A stretch of 53,900 bases of DNA, from positions 1 through 53,900 of the IMG/VR virus record IMGVR_UViG_3300030329_005258. One strand, 5' to 3'. Source of the stretch: a virus. The position numbers and the translations under genes were made by a program. This document shows, in pieces, positions 8,801 to 18,030 of the stretch. The notes under the pieces are model-generated. The model did not search any database and had not been told where the DNA came from. It saw only the letters and a list, made by a program, of their open reading frames with translations. Position 1 is the stretch's first letter, and each line of letters starts with the position of its first letter.

Positions 8801-11800
8801 TTATTTGATGGAAAATTCTTCTCAAGTCCCCGGGTCTCTTTCTTCCGGTGACGCAGTTTATATTTGGAAAGTATACCTAAATTTTAGATTTTCTCAAATT
8901 CAAGCTGGAAACCCAAATATTGCAAATCTTATTTTTACTGACGAAGATTTTAAAAAATATAAAACTAAATTCACCGAAAAAACAGCAAAAGCAACTGTAG
9001 AATATACAAATTTATTAAATCCAGATGATGAACTGGGGAAAAAAGGAATTGTATCTAAAAAAGCATATGAGGCTGCATCTGTTTGGTGGGCGGCAAGCAG
9101 CGGAGGCAACGTTGCAAAATATCAATCAGACCTTAACGCCGCGGCAGCTTTCGAAAGCGCTGCAAACAGAGTCAAGAAAGACAATATTAAAGAAATTCTA
9201 AATAAAGCAGTTGCTAAGTCTACATCGGCAAATGTTATAGAGTTATTAGCTGGACAACAACTCGCAATAAGATATCAAAAAAGTTTTAAATCTATAGATT
9301 TCCAAACGACAGCTGTGACACACTTGGTAACACTTTCTCTAGAACCCGCCGGCACAGCTTCCTCAGAAACAAATACGGAAGTACTTGTAGGTGAAATTTT
9401 AACAAGTTCAGACGATCCTGAATCTTCTCAAAAATCAGAAACAAAAGCAAAACAATTAACTGATGAAATCACAAATAGTACCTTTGTCGCCCTAAAAGAG
9501 TTGGGTCTAGACGCCGCTGCTGCTCCTGTTGTTAATTTTGCTTCTAGTGCGCCTCCAACAACGATTAAATCTTCTACTATGGTTGGAAAAATATCGACCG
9601 CAAATGCATCCCCCGGGCCGCAGAAAATAAATCATAAAGGCCCACTATCTGATGTTAAAGTACCACAAAATTGGGCAGAAGCTAAAGGGCAATTAGATGG
9701 TTTAATACGTAACGGGGCTTTTGACCAAGAAGGCCAAAAACAATTATTAATGGGTATGGTCGAAGCATATAAAGAAGATTTGGCAAAGTTTGTTGGAAAA
9801 CACTTAACTCCTGAATATCTCTGTGGAAGACTTGAGAGTTATATTATGGACTTCATGGTCGCCTTAAAAGACCCCGGGGCAGCTTTAGAAGCCGGCCTCG
9901 GTATGTTACTTCCAGATTTTAAAGGCATCAAATTAGACGGTATTCTGCAAGGTATAGGACATCTGTGGTTAGCTGCAGTAATGAAGGCCATTGATCAATC
10001 GCTTTTAGAGATGTCTAAATGGGCTGTACGATATATCCAACTTAATTGTGAACTAGCTATGGCAGAAGCCTCCGAAGCGCTAGCTAAAGAAATTGCAAAA
10101 ATAGACAGTGGTTTCTTAAAAGGCATGGCTGAATTTGGAGCAGGTCTTGTTAATATGAACAAACCATTGCCGCCTGAGCAAGCAGTAAATGTTGTTTTAG
10201 AAGTAGATGCAGTGACCACATCACCAACCGAAGAAATCACCGTAGGTCCAGATTTATACAAAGTTCAAAAAGGCTCTCAACAAGATCTAACTAAGACCAA
10301 TATAATGACAACTTATACTGCTCAATTTTTAGGCTTGATTAGGAATCAAGATATGGCCAAAAAAATATTCATTTCGGACGAAGAATATGAATCTGCAGGC
10401 TATGATGGTTCGAACAACATACCACCTCAAACAATTAATTCGTTAATGGCGCAACTTTTAATGTCGCTTAAAGCAAAAGAATTAATTCTTTTGTTTAGAG
10501 GGGACGCATCCCCAGAACTATTAAAGAATGTGTTGATTTTCATCGAGGAGAGATATCCGGGTGTTAATGTTCTTATTGATACAGTCGGAGCCGTGGCTTC
10601 ATTATTCGGATTTATTGGCGAGCATATTGACTTGGATCTTTTGATTGGTTCATTAACTGTAAAAACAGCAATTGAAGATGCTTGTGAATTAGAGGAATAC
10701 GACAGAGATCTCAATATTCTCTCTTCTCAGGCAGCCTTGGCGCTAGAAGAAGAAAATAGAAAGAAAAAGAAAGTAGTTGAAAAAACTGTTCAATTGATGA
10801 TGGAAAATGGACTGGTCAGTAAAACAATTACACCAGTAAAGCCTCCTGTTACAGATTTTATGGATTTTAATCCTCACACTAGTTTTTCAATGCGACTCGT
10901 TCGAGATACGATATTGGATTTCATTACTACAAACTATAGAAATGATGTTAGAAAATTACGCAGCGCCTTGTTTGATTTCAATATGCAAATGGGGGAGCCT
11001 GGATCTATACCGGAGGCCGGCTCATTTGGAGGAAAGAAACCTTCAGAACTGTATCAAGAATTTTTGGATTCTATGCCTAATCTGTTTTCTGGTGATACCT
11101 CCGATAGTTCAATTAAGTTCAATATAGATTATGATGTCTTTCCCGAATTAAAAAGTGTTTTGAGGGGAGATGACCCAGAAAGACAAACTTATAATTTAGC
11201 TTATAATGATAATGAAACAACTGAAAAGGCTGATTTTATATCAAATACAGATCAAGGATCTAATTTTAAAAATTTCTACAATAAGTTCATGGTAAAAGCA
11301 GAACATGTGAACGGGGAAATCAAAAGAAATACAAAATTTGCGTATGGTTTATTAATCGACGACTTTGTACCATCAAATCCAGAAGTTGATCCTCCAATCG
11401 GCGCATCACATAATTTTCTTTTGTTAGACCCTCCCGGGTCAATGCCTTCATTCGCCGGATATACCAGCGAAGCAGAGGCTTATAACCAGCAGTATCATGT
11501 TGCAGTCATTAAAAACAATAATACAGCATTTTACTGGTCTATGGGTCCCTTAGAAGACCCCACAGAATTTAGTGATTCTTTCTTGCAATCTATAGAAAAT
11601 ATTTATACCTTTGGAGATCCTTGTAATTTAAAAGACGAAGTTGTGCCACATAGTGTCAGGGAAGAGACAACATACATACCTCTGCCGGATGATTTTTATC
11701 CGGATTTGAAAGACCCTCTCATGGGCAATATAACGGGTTCTTTTCCGATGGATATTTCTTCTCTCAACCTCCCATCTAAGGGCGCACCTGCACAAGCTAA

Positions 11801-14800
11801 AATGTTTGCACGCTATGTAACCGCCATGATGAGTAAGAATATGTCGTCAAATAAAAAAGGCGTTTATGTATCTGAAAGTGAAAATTCTCTCAAAAATATT
11901 GAAGACGTAAAAATTGCTTTGCAATCTTATGTATTTCCACGATTTTCATTATCGATAATTCAGTCGTATGGTGAATATTTGTCAAGATCCAAATATTTTA
12001 AAACGACAGAATTATTTAAAATCACGAAATCTATTTGCGACCCAAGAAAAACAGCTTTTGATCTGCTCAAAATTGATGATATTAAAGACTATATTGCTCG
12101 AAGATGGGCACAAATAAATAGGAAAATGGTTCAAAAGGCAATTGATGACGCTTGGGACACTCCAGCAAATAAAGGAAAAGGAGAAAGCGATCCTCTAGGC
12201 GGAATTGACCCATTGACAGAAGCTATGCTTGAGGCAGTTGTAAAACTTACCTTTAGGACGTTCTTGGCTGAAATTCTAATACGAGGGATGTGGATTTTTG
12301 ATCGGTTTAAATTCGAAGAAGTGCTTGGTTCTGGAATGTTCTTGAATCTGTTCTCGGCTCAAATTGAAAAAAGTATTGGTGGACTTATTCCGGGCAGAGA
12401 TCCAAAAGTATTTAAAAACTTGTTTATGCGAGAATGTCGAAGTTTAGTAGACTTTTACTGGTCATCAGCTAGCTTTGGACCGGCCTCAGAGGATAAAGAT
12501 AAATTATCAACACTTGAAAAGAATGCAATCAGGAACAACGACAAAAAATTAATAAAGTATTTGGCTTCGGTAGAAATTAGAGAAGTCGGCGCCGACATGA
12601 ATAAAATATTTGCTAGAGATGCCGATCTTATGAAGGATGTGAAAGAAATTTTCTTTGATAGCTTAAATTATGGATTCATAAGAAATGACGGATCAATTTT
12701 TGTTGGTACAGATGGGATAAATAATTACAATGTCCCCCGCAGCGCTGCTTTGGTTGATTACGATCCTAATATCGAGCTAAGTATTGAAAATCAATATGAT
12801 AAATTGGGTGACACACCAACAGAAAATCCTGTTATAGAAATAGATAATATGTCAAACCAGCAATTTGCAGATGGCTCGAAACTGATAATGAATGGTAACT
12901 TTATGATAGAACCATACATCCGATTGGTTGATATAGAAAAACCACCTAAAGACCGCGGCAAGAATTTTGATACGTTTTCAGATACGGCTTTTGATCAATA
13001 TTTTGGTCCAAATAGTGAAATGTCTACTGGTTATAATGGCGCGTTTAATTCTTACACACGCCCACTTAAATATAGAGGCATATTGGCTATACGAGATTTA
13101 GAAAATCTTGCTAATGATTTAAAACAAACTATTATGTCCAACGAGACAGAGGCGCTACCAGATAAAAATCCTTTGAATTTTACTTTAAGTACATTTTATA
13201 AGGAAATAAAATATGGTGTGCGGTTGTCGATGGTTCTCCCAACATCCGGAGACGACGGATTTGATAAATTAGAGGAGATATTTAACAAACTAATAGATGA
13301 TGCTGATCTTGGAAATCAATTTGTGCCTCAAATACACAAAGCATATAGAGTATATAAAGAATTTATTGTAAAAGATGCAGAAGGAAATAAAGGATTTAAG
13401 AAACCGCTTTATGTACTTCCTTTAACATTCAAAGAAGTCGACGCGAAAGAGGGTTCCGGTGCGAATATAAATGAGTTTGCAGGCATTTCTGTGGCTTCTG
13501 ACTTATATAATAAAACATGGGATGAGTTAGCAACTGTACATCCTAAAAACCACTTCTTAAAAATATCACGAAGAGTCGAATATCCAAGCGATGCGGATAT
13601 TGTAAGAATAAAATATAATATGGGGTATCGAGATCCTGCTTATGAAAATTTTCAAGATGAGCTTGGTACTGTTGTACCGTTACCGATATATCCTGGTAAA
13701 GATCAATTTGGGTTGGATAGTGGTGGTTCTGTTGAAGGACATATTTTTAAAAATGCGGAAGATCTTGGATATCAAGTTAATTTTGCGTCAAAAGATGATG
13801 GTGTTGAAAAAGGCGGGAAAGGAATTGTCGACGCACAGAAAAAACTCAACGGCGCAAGTCTCTATCAGATAGAAAGAAACGCAGAGTATGCCTTACAAGG
13901 AGAATGGTATCACGGCGGAGATAACGAAGGTCATGAAGATTATCAAACAACGTTTGCCGACCGTCACCATATTTCTAGAGCTAAAGCGGCTTACAATCAC
14001 TTGCTTGTAACTCAATTTGCAAGAAACGAATTCGCCCAATGGATGGGTGTTGGAGTGGAATTAGACGAAGAAACTCACTATGTTGCTGAATTTGCGCAAT
14101 ATCGAACACCAAGTAGTCTTGAACGTCCATCAGCCTTAGACGCCGGAGGCGCATACAACCCAAAGGCCGGATATCATCCCGAAATATATGCAGGATTAAT
14201 CGGCCGGCCCGATTTCAATGTTCAGTTTGATGCAGATTGGGGAGTTCAAGGAGAGGAGTCATATCCACATGGCCCAGCCGATGATCTGGGGTGCAAAAAA
14301 TTTACATCTGCTGACTATAACGAGTTGGGCTTCGGACAATACGGAGAAAACCAATTATCATCTTACAGCACCGCAGATTATTCACCTGAAGGTACATTCG
14401 GTGGAGACGCTGCAAAGATGACTGACGAATACGGCAATCTTGTCGATGTCGAACAAAAAACTGATATGGAATATAATAACATTTTGGTTGCTGATTTTAA
14501 CAAAAATATGGCTGCATTTAAAATGACGCGTTGTCGGAAATCGCCCAGATATGATCAACCCGGCGCGGACTATCCAGGTGGTAAGGAGGCCGTTGGACAG
14601 GTAATTGATGGGCCCGAACAAGATGTCTATATGATGCCTTCAAAATACAATATTTCTGAGGTGTTTCCACCACACAAGTATGAGTTTACTTCTGTTCCTA
14701 CTTTAGATGGAGGTGATTATTTAAGCAAAGTCATAGAGCCATATGTAAAGTCTGTTATTCTCAAGAATTCTGAAGACGCTGGGGAAATAATCGGTGATTA

Positions 14801-17558
14801 TTATGAAAAATTATGCGGTGAACGAGAAGGCGCAGCAATTTGGGATTCGGATTCTCCTGAATATCGAAAATGGATGGAGTGCAAAAATTCAATTATTTAC
14901 AAGGATAACTCTTTTGTTAGAAATGCAGCACAAGAGACAGAATATAAGCATCCAGGTGGTATGCCAATAGTAGTACAGCGCAAAAGGCTTGTTGATCTAT
15001 ATAAAGTTGATGAACACTCTCACGTTTTTAGCGGTATTTATTCAGACATAATGTGGAATGACTGGAGAAATAGCTCAGTATATAAGAAAGCACAGTCATA
15101 TATAAAAGAACAATTTGAGGACACCGAAGCAGATGTTACAGTATGGGCACTACCGGCTCAATTTTCATTTAATGGGTATGATCAAATTCAAACTTCTAAA
15201 TTCAACTACGCTCCCGTTGAAGATAATATACCGGTACAAATACATCAAGAAAAAATATACGGTAAAACAAAAAGTATTATTGTTGGCTCACCAGCTATGG
15301 ATTACTTGTCTTTCAATCCAAAAATTACAGAAATTAATTTTAAAGGTAGTGTTGGTCCCCATAATAGTTATCTTCCAGCTAATAAACCCTATGTTACAAA
15401 TGCGTCTTCTTTAGAGGCTTCACAAATATGGGTTAAAAACGCAGATAGTATAGATTTTAGAGAACTGGCCAACAAGAAAACAGATTACATTCTGCAAAGA
15501 TTGGGCTTTATGCAGCCATTCTGGACAGGCAGAAGCAACACAGTTACATATGCGGCCGGTAATGCCGTAATTGCCGGCGGTGAAACAAAAAGTATACCTA
15601 TTTTTGATAAAAATTTGGTTGTTGATACTACAACTTTCTTGGATAAAAAACTCGCAAGAGATGATGACGGAAAATTAAAATACCCTGAGAAACCTTGGGA
15701 CATTGAAGGAGAAGTTGATATTATTCCCGAAGGAGGGGATCAATTCAATCCGGATACGGATTTCCTTTTAGTAGATGATTTAAAAACTCCCGCCCGGTTT
15801 AAAAAATATCCAAGATCAAGAATTGATACTTGGAGTTTATCAATATCACACCATTCTGATAATGTTTGGAAGACTCCAACGGTGGAAGATCTTTATGATG
15901 AGGGCGTCTTAGTTAGGAGACCGGACCAGTGGATTAGAAACCAAGATGGAATCACGGCCGTTAAAGAGAATAAATACAATTTAGTATTAGATGATAATAT
16001 GATCTTGAGCAAAGAGGATGTTGCTGGTCGGAAAATAAACCCTAAGTCGTGGTTTAAAGGGGAAGTAGTTGACACAGATCAAGTTGTGCAAGATTTGGTT
16101 GGAGAGGATATTTTTGTAGGAATATTCCCAGATAAAGAATCGATTGAAAACATAAGAGAAATATTTGCGGAAATTGCCAATGATGAATCGTCCAATGCTA
16201 ATGGATTCGGAAAACATTTCGGCGGATTAAATCAGTTTCATGAGCTTGGTGGAGACGGATTTGCTGACAAAGGCGGAAATGTTGAAATGTTTAAAATTGA
16301 AATCAAGGGTCTTGGAGAAATCAACGGCCCAGCAGAAAAAGGTTCAATAGGTGACGGCTTTGGCGACATTATTAGTAAATATTTTGCTGGGCCGTCTACT
16401 CATTGGAAGCAAACACAATATGGCGCGAACGAGGGCGCCCCGCCTTACTATCCAACATCCGAAACATTATCCAACCCACTAAGTGTCAACAGTGGTTTAG
16501 GAACAGCTCTAGGGCCAGATAATACACTTAAAAGCTCTGCTTGGCTACAAAAGATGATAAATCATGGTGGTATGCCTGTAGAGGATATAGTAGCAAATCC
16601 CTTTTATTATGCTTTTGGTTCAGACTCTCCAGGAGATGTTAAGTCTACAAAATATTTGTCTCATGATGAACTTCCAGCAGACTTAAAGAAGTATTATAAT
16701 AAAGGAGTAAACGGCTTTCCAGCAATAAAAATGACAGTTACTTCTGGAAATAGTTCTAGAGTAATTCAGTTATATCAAGTTGCCGTCCGTGCACCAGAAT
16801 TAATGAAATTGGGTAATAATTTTGATTTCGGTGCTAAATTTGAAGTAGTTTCTGAGCCGTCTGTTCCGGATGATCCATCGATTTGGTTTGATGAATTTTT
16901 CATGGGCACAGGAGAAACGAGTATATACGGCCACTTGAGAAGAGAAATGTTGGATTCTCAAGAATTCAAACTCTTGTTTAATTATGTGTTCCCTTTAAGA
17001 GAGTTTGCGTCCACAGTTAGTATGTACGTATTATTTTACGGCTTTTATAACGATAATTCTTTCTTAAACAAAATTAGTTCAAGGTTATTTTCAAATACAA
17101 AGAGCAGCTTAATGTCTGTGTTTGATATATTAAGTTCTGGCGGAGATCCTTATAGAGAATACTATCCTAGTTCTGAAATAACAGCAGCTATGCAGTCGCT
17201 TAAAAATGAGAATGTCGCATCAAATGGACTTGCGGACTCTAATGAAGCCATGACTGCCCAAGAGGGTATCGCTGCACAAATTAAAGATGAAGGTATGGTG
17301 CCCGGCTTTTTATCGACAGCCGGCTCTTTCGACTTGGATGGCGACGGTTTAACAAACATAAGAGTTCTCATGGAAATCATCGCAGGATTTTGCGATCCGG
17401 GCTTCGATTTCTTCCCAATTACTCCTTTTGGATGGGCTGCATTAATGTTAAGGCAAATGGAAAAAGATAAATTAAACGAAGAAGAAGATAAGCCAGATGT
17501 TCAGTTTGAAGCGCCCCCATATTCAAATCCTGACGCAGATCTTTGTGATACCGAGTAG
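5850..17558 (+). CDS. Giant virion structural protein of unknown function, 3,902 aa
   Basis: This is a single uninterrupted frame of 11.7 kb. I do not recognise a known family over its length. Visible features: an N-terminal beta-rich region; a basic, Pro/Ser/Thr-rich linker at about residues 718-750; a helical Ala-rich region with KSWAVRY-like amphipathic helices at about 1290-1450; long mixed alpha/beta stretches; and near the C-terminus a DLDGDGLTN loop (residues 3828-3836) resembling an EF-hand/dockerin calcium loop. No signal peptide is seen. It is not obviously a tape measure: there is no dominant long coiled coil and no hydrophobic membrane-insertion block. Its position between the spike-like gene and gp25/gp6 homologues makes a baseplate or tail-tip structural role most likely. 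Only a weak ribosome-binding site (AAAG) is visible nine bases after the previous stop. Confidence 0.75.
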   Translation: MAKVLTAHYISPESFEKCMEELPGRPGVPFYRFRPPGQSVDKQYYEPTYGTYEWIPFKANAIQTSPTLEGEPLPVKWYLKEGALAVFVSKVFIKGLPGDPNENEISLTEGVENFVMVRLLHGVSAIAETVYDQDTDAEIVVQPTIDPNGKAEDVFGLIDVRHYDSIVMDPTSETSEIDYTGDTGDEDLRPKLPDTTINITAKEVKDSNFWWLPKSYNIFRSREFFSRDGLIKKGVPAADVNWDKNTNYSIKIIDSYGFKDDGIESCNKSNEIKCPLVLAARLPTDLNTNKAAVWRDKNSTLGENILGQGRADYGYILRSNLMLLMGGSPEKVFKSAPPAAAQNTTILPSESDIDRQDVSWFNKTKCKYYVKLTTAYDASISGYASFLENSGLGGASDPKLSDVDKYFNLEIRLGAFRSLLQENNKVGASTLDAWINEDSDEVGLNKDARKALYVAFEKTQIELKQVSQSLMGKIECIVAVPSSEFDKIPSKPTTTSYALRGSDYQFITRFHLEKKGVSLKEVLERDSIPQGAITSFRPTIDDIFELGQFFANEVQTHYINEFKEHITLVNIDFNLEASNLTKFSSALRVLFAENEVDIESLSSDAYVEVGFNSSFLPTIVLYDKGDGTGTYKFNKGMQNFKNFASNKRTNQLIFDIATDKLVGAEGLGGEFGRNKEIIKKIHMLRKTINENRGREQTSGVSSVNQAYANLFKALVPSPKTKAKTRSTSTTPSEPAKRPKPLSRGRKSHSQVREENGSIAATIKNQRDKRKTGSLFSKETNKAVADLVKTKSHFNLILDSRNFFGKKGVYEQVMKNTNLNVYLKDLLECAGIDLKGDDLFEVICNQVLQALPMEDIKKEVLDGLDEASGEVQDFVKKSIDDLYEDISSEDFDPNKFMNGLGKVLQNADFNYDPLLKQDEELAAALGAAGKKAVNTGDPRSSNPTGGVSSLTGLACGEETLSGNIPGQIIPGVKPSSTNVEKKNVPYLMENSSQVPGSLSSGDAVYIWKVYLNFRFSQIQAGNPNIANLIFTDEDFKKYKTKFTEKTAKATVEYTNLLNPDDELGKKGIVSKKAYEAASVWWAASSGGNVAKYQSDLNAAAAFESAANRVKKDNIKEILNKAVAKSTSANVIELLAGQQLAIRYQKSFKSIDFQTTAVTHLVTLSLEPAGTASSETNTEVLVGEILTSSDDPESSQKSETKAKQLTDEITNSTFVALKELGLDAAAAPVVNFASSAPPTTIKSSTMVGKISTANASPGPQKINHKGPLSDVKVPQNWAEAKGQLDGLIRNGAFDQEGQKQLLMGMVEAYKEDLAKFVGKHLTPEYLCGRLESYIMDFMVALKDPGAALEAGLGMLLPDFKGIKLDGILQGIGHLWLAAVMKAIDQSLLEMSKWAVRYIQLNCELAMAEASEALAKEIAKIDSGFLKGMAEFGAGLVNMNKPLPPEQAVNVVLEVDAVTTSPTEEITVGPDLYKVQKGSQQDLTKTNIMTTYTAQFLGLIRNQDMAKKIFISDEEYESAGYDGSNNIPPQTINSLMAQLLMSLKAKELILLFRGDASPELLKNVLIFIEERYPGVNVLIDTVGAVASLFGFIGEHIDLDLLIGSLTVKTAIEDACELEEYDRDLNILSSQAALALEEENRKKKKVVEKTVQLMMENGLVSKTITPVKPPVTDFMDFNPHTSFSMRLVRDTILDFITTNYRNDVRKLRSALFDFNMQMGEPGSIPEAGSFGGKKPSELYQEFLDSMPNLFSGDTSDSSIKFNIDYDVFPELKSVLRGDDPERQTYNLAYNDNETTEKADFISNTDQGSNFKNFYNKFMVKAEHVNGEIKRNTKFAYGLLIDDFVPSNPEVDPPIGASHNFLLLDPPGSMPSFAGYTSEAEAYNQQYHVAVIKNNNTAFYWSMGPLEDPTEFSDSFLQSIENIYTFGDPCNLKDEVVPHSVREETTYIPLPDDFYPDLKDPLMGNITGSFPMDISSLNLPSKGAPAQAKMFARYVTAMMSKNMSSNKKGVYVSESENSLKNIEDVKIALQSYVFPRFSLSIIQSYGEYLSRSKYFKTTELFKITKSICDPRKTAFDLLKIDDIKDYIARRWAQINRKMVQKAIDDAWDTPANKGKGESDPLGGIDPLTEAMLEAVVKLTFRTFLAEILIRGMWIFDRFKFEEVLGSGMFLNLFSAQIEKSIGGLIPGRDPKVFKNLFMRECRSLVDFYWSSASFGPASEDKDKLSTLEKNAIRNNDKKLIKYLASVEIREVGADMNKIFARDADLMKDVKEIFFDSLNYGFIRNDGSIFVGTDGINNYNVPRSAALVDYDPNIELSIENQYDKLGDTPTENPVIEIDNMSNQQFADGSKLIMNGNFMIEPYIRLVDIEKPPKDRGKNFDTFSDTAFDQYFGPNSEMSTGYNGAFNSYTRPLKYRGILAIRDLENLANDLKQTIMSNETEALPDKNPLNFTLSTFYKEIKYGVRLSMVLPTSGDDGFDKLEEIFNKLIDDADLGNQFVPQIHKAYRVYKEFIVKDAEGNKGFKKPLYVLPLTFKEVDAKEGSGANINEFAGISVASDLYNKTWDELATVHPKNHFLKISRRVEYPSDADIVRIKYNMGYRDPAYENFQDELGTVVPLPIYPGKDQFGLDSGGSVEGHIFKNAEDLGYQVNFASKDDGVEKGGKGIVDAQKKLNGASLYQIERNAEYALQGEWYHGGDNEGHEDYQTTFADRHHISRAKAAYNHLLVTQFARNEFAQWMGVGVELDEETHYVAEFAQYRTPSSLERPSALDAGGAYNPKAGYHPEIYAGLIGRPDFNVQFDADWGVQGEESYPHGPADDLGCKKFTSADYNELGFGQYGENQLSSYSTADYSPEGTFGGDAAKMTDEYGNLVDVEQKTDMEYNNILVADFNKNMAAFKMTRCRKSPRYDQPGADYPGGKEAVGQVIDGPEQDVYMMPSKYNISEVFPPHKYEFTSVPTLDGGDYLSKVIEPYVKSVILKNSEDAGEIIGDYYEKLCGEREGAAIWDSDSPEYRKWMECKNSIIYKDNSFVRNAAQETEYKHPGGMPIVVQRKRLVDLYKVDEHSHVFSGIYSDIMWNDWRNSSVYKKAQSYIKEQFEDTEADVTVWALPAQFSFNGYDQIQTSKFNYAPVEDNIPVQIHQEKIYGKTKSIIVGSPAMDYLSFNPKITEINFKGSVGPHNSYLPANKPYVTNASSLEASQIWVKNADSIDFRELANKKTDYILQRLGFMQPFWTGRSNTVTYAAGNAVIAGGETKSIPIFDKNLVVDTTTFLDKKLARDDDGKLKYPEKPWDIEGEVDIIPEGGDQFNPDTDFLLVDDLKTPARFKKYPRSRIDTWSLSISHHSDNVWKTPTVEDLYDEGVLVRRPDQWIRNQDGITAVKENKYNLVLDDNMILSKEDVAGRKINPKSWFKGEVVDTDQVVQDLVGEDIFVGIFPDKESIENIREIFAEIANDESSNANGFGKHFGGLNQFHELGGDGFADKGGNVEMFKIEIKGLGEINGPAEKGSIGDGFGDIISKYFAGPSTHWKQTQYGANEGAPPYYPTSETLSNPLSVNSGLGTALGPDNTLKSSAWLQKMINHGGMPVEDIVANPFYYAFGSDSPGDVKSTKYLSHDELPADLKKYYNKGVNGFPAIKMTVTSGNSSRVIQLYQVAVRAPELMKLGNNFDFGAKFEVVSEPSVPDDPSIWFDEFFMGTGETSIYGHLRREMLDSQEFKLLFNYVFPLREFASTVSMYVLFYGFYNDNSFLNKISSRLFSNTKSSLMSVFDILSSGGDPYREYYPSSEITAAMQSLKNENVASNGLADSNEAMTAQEGIAAQIKDEGMVPGFLSTAGSFDLDGDGLTNIRVLMEIIAGFCDPGFDFFPITPFGWAALMLRQMEKDKLNEEEDKPDVQFEAPPYSNPDADLCDTE

Positions 17559-17618
17559 TAAAATTAATATATTAATTTCAACTTCTTGTCATAATTAATA
17601 TGAGGAGAACCATTTAAA
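17559..17618 (+). promoter_or_regulatory. Possible late promoter before gp25-like gene
   Basis: The 60-base gap contains TATATTAAT at 17568-17576, 43 bases before the ATG, and a strong GAGGAG ribosome-binding site at 17602-17607. The same nine-base motif precedes the last fibre gene at a similar distance (52606), and a one-mismatch version precedes the gene at 40739. Assignment as a gp55-type late promoter is inference. Confidence 0.35.
17561..17578. repeat. 18-bp perfect palindrome
   Basis: AAATTAATATATTAATTT is a perfect self-complementary palindrome beginning three bases after the stop of the giant gene. Its right half contains TATATTAAT. The inner AATTAATAT recurs directly at 17593-17601, close to the ribosome-binding site of the gp25-like gene. 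It could be a late promoter, an operator for a dimeric regulator, or chance in an AT-rich gap. Confidence 0.6.
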
Positions 17619-18011
17619 ATGTCAAAACCTGGATTCGCGCCAAGTCTTCCACTAATCGTTGATTATGAATATGGCCCATATAGATTACATAATAAACTAG
17701 AAGAAACTATTAAACAAAATTTAAAAATGCTTCTTTTAACGTCACCTGGCGAACGAGTTATGATACCGACTTATGGCGTTGGCTTGCGAGACTATCTATT
17801 TTCTCCCAATACTGATTTAACTCGTGACGATATTAAATCTGAAATAATGAGTCAAATTTCTATATTTATGCCTTTTTTACAAGAAGTAGATATAGACATT
17901 GCCGAAAGTCAATCGGACCTAAATGCTATCATACTTAAAATTTCCTACTATGTCGGGCCTGTAGGAAAAAGAGATTATATGGATCTCGTTTTGCGATCTA
18001 ATCTAGAATAA
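17619..18011 (+). CDS. Baseplate wedge protein, T4 gp25-like
   Basis: At 130 aa this matches the size of T4 gp25 (132 aa) and the related TssE of type VI secretion. The core motif LLLTSPGERVMIPTYGVGL, with the conserved Glu-Arg, followed by RDYLFSPN, is diagnostic of the gp25/lysozyme-like (non-enzymatic) family. gp25 sits in the inner baseplate wedge and helps initiate sheath assembly. The next gene encodes a gp6-like wedge protein, the same order seen in many contractile-tail phages. ATG start with GAGGAG upstream; 19 bases separate it from the next gene. Confidence 0.88.
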   Translation: MSKPGFAPSLPLIVDYEYGPYRLHNKLEETIKQNLKMLLLTSPGERVMIPTYGVGLRDYLFSPNTDLTRDDIKSEIMSQISIFMPFLQEVDIDIAESQSDLNAIILKISYYVGPVGKRDYMDLVLRSNLE

Positions 18012-18030
18012 ATTATTGGAGTTATAAAAA

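Noticed and set aside
5850-17558. Tape-measure protein call for the giant gene
   Set aside because: Although very long, it lacks an extended continuous coiled coil and central hydrophobic segments typical of tape measures, so I left it as unknown structural.
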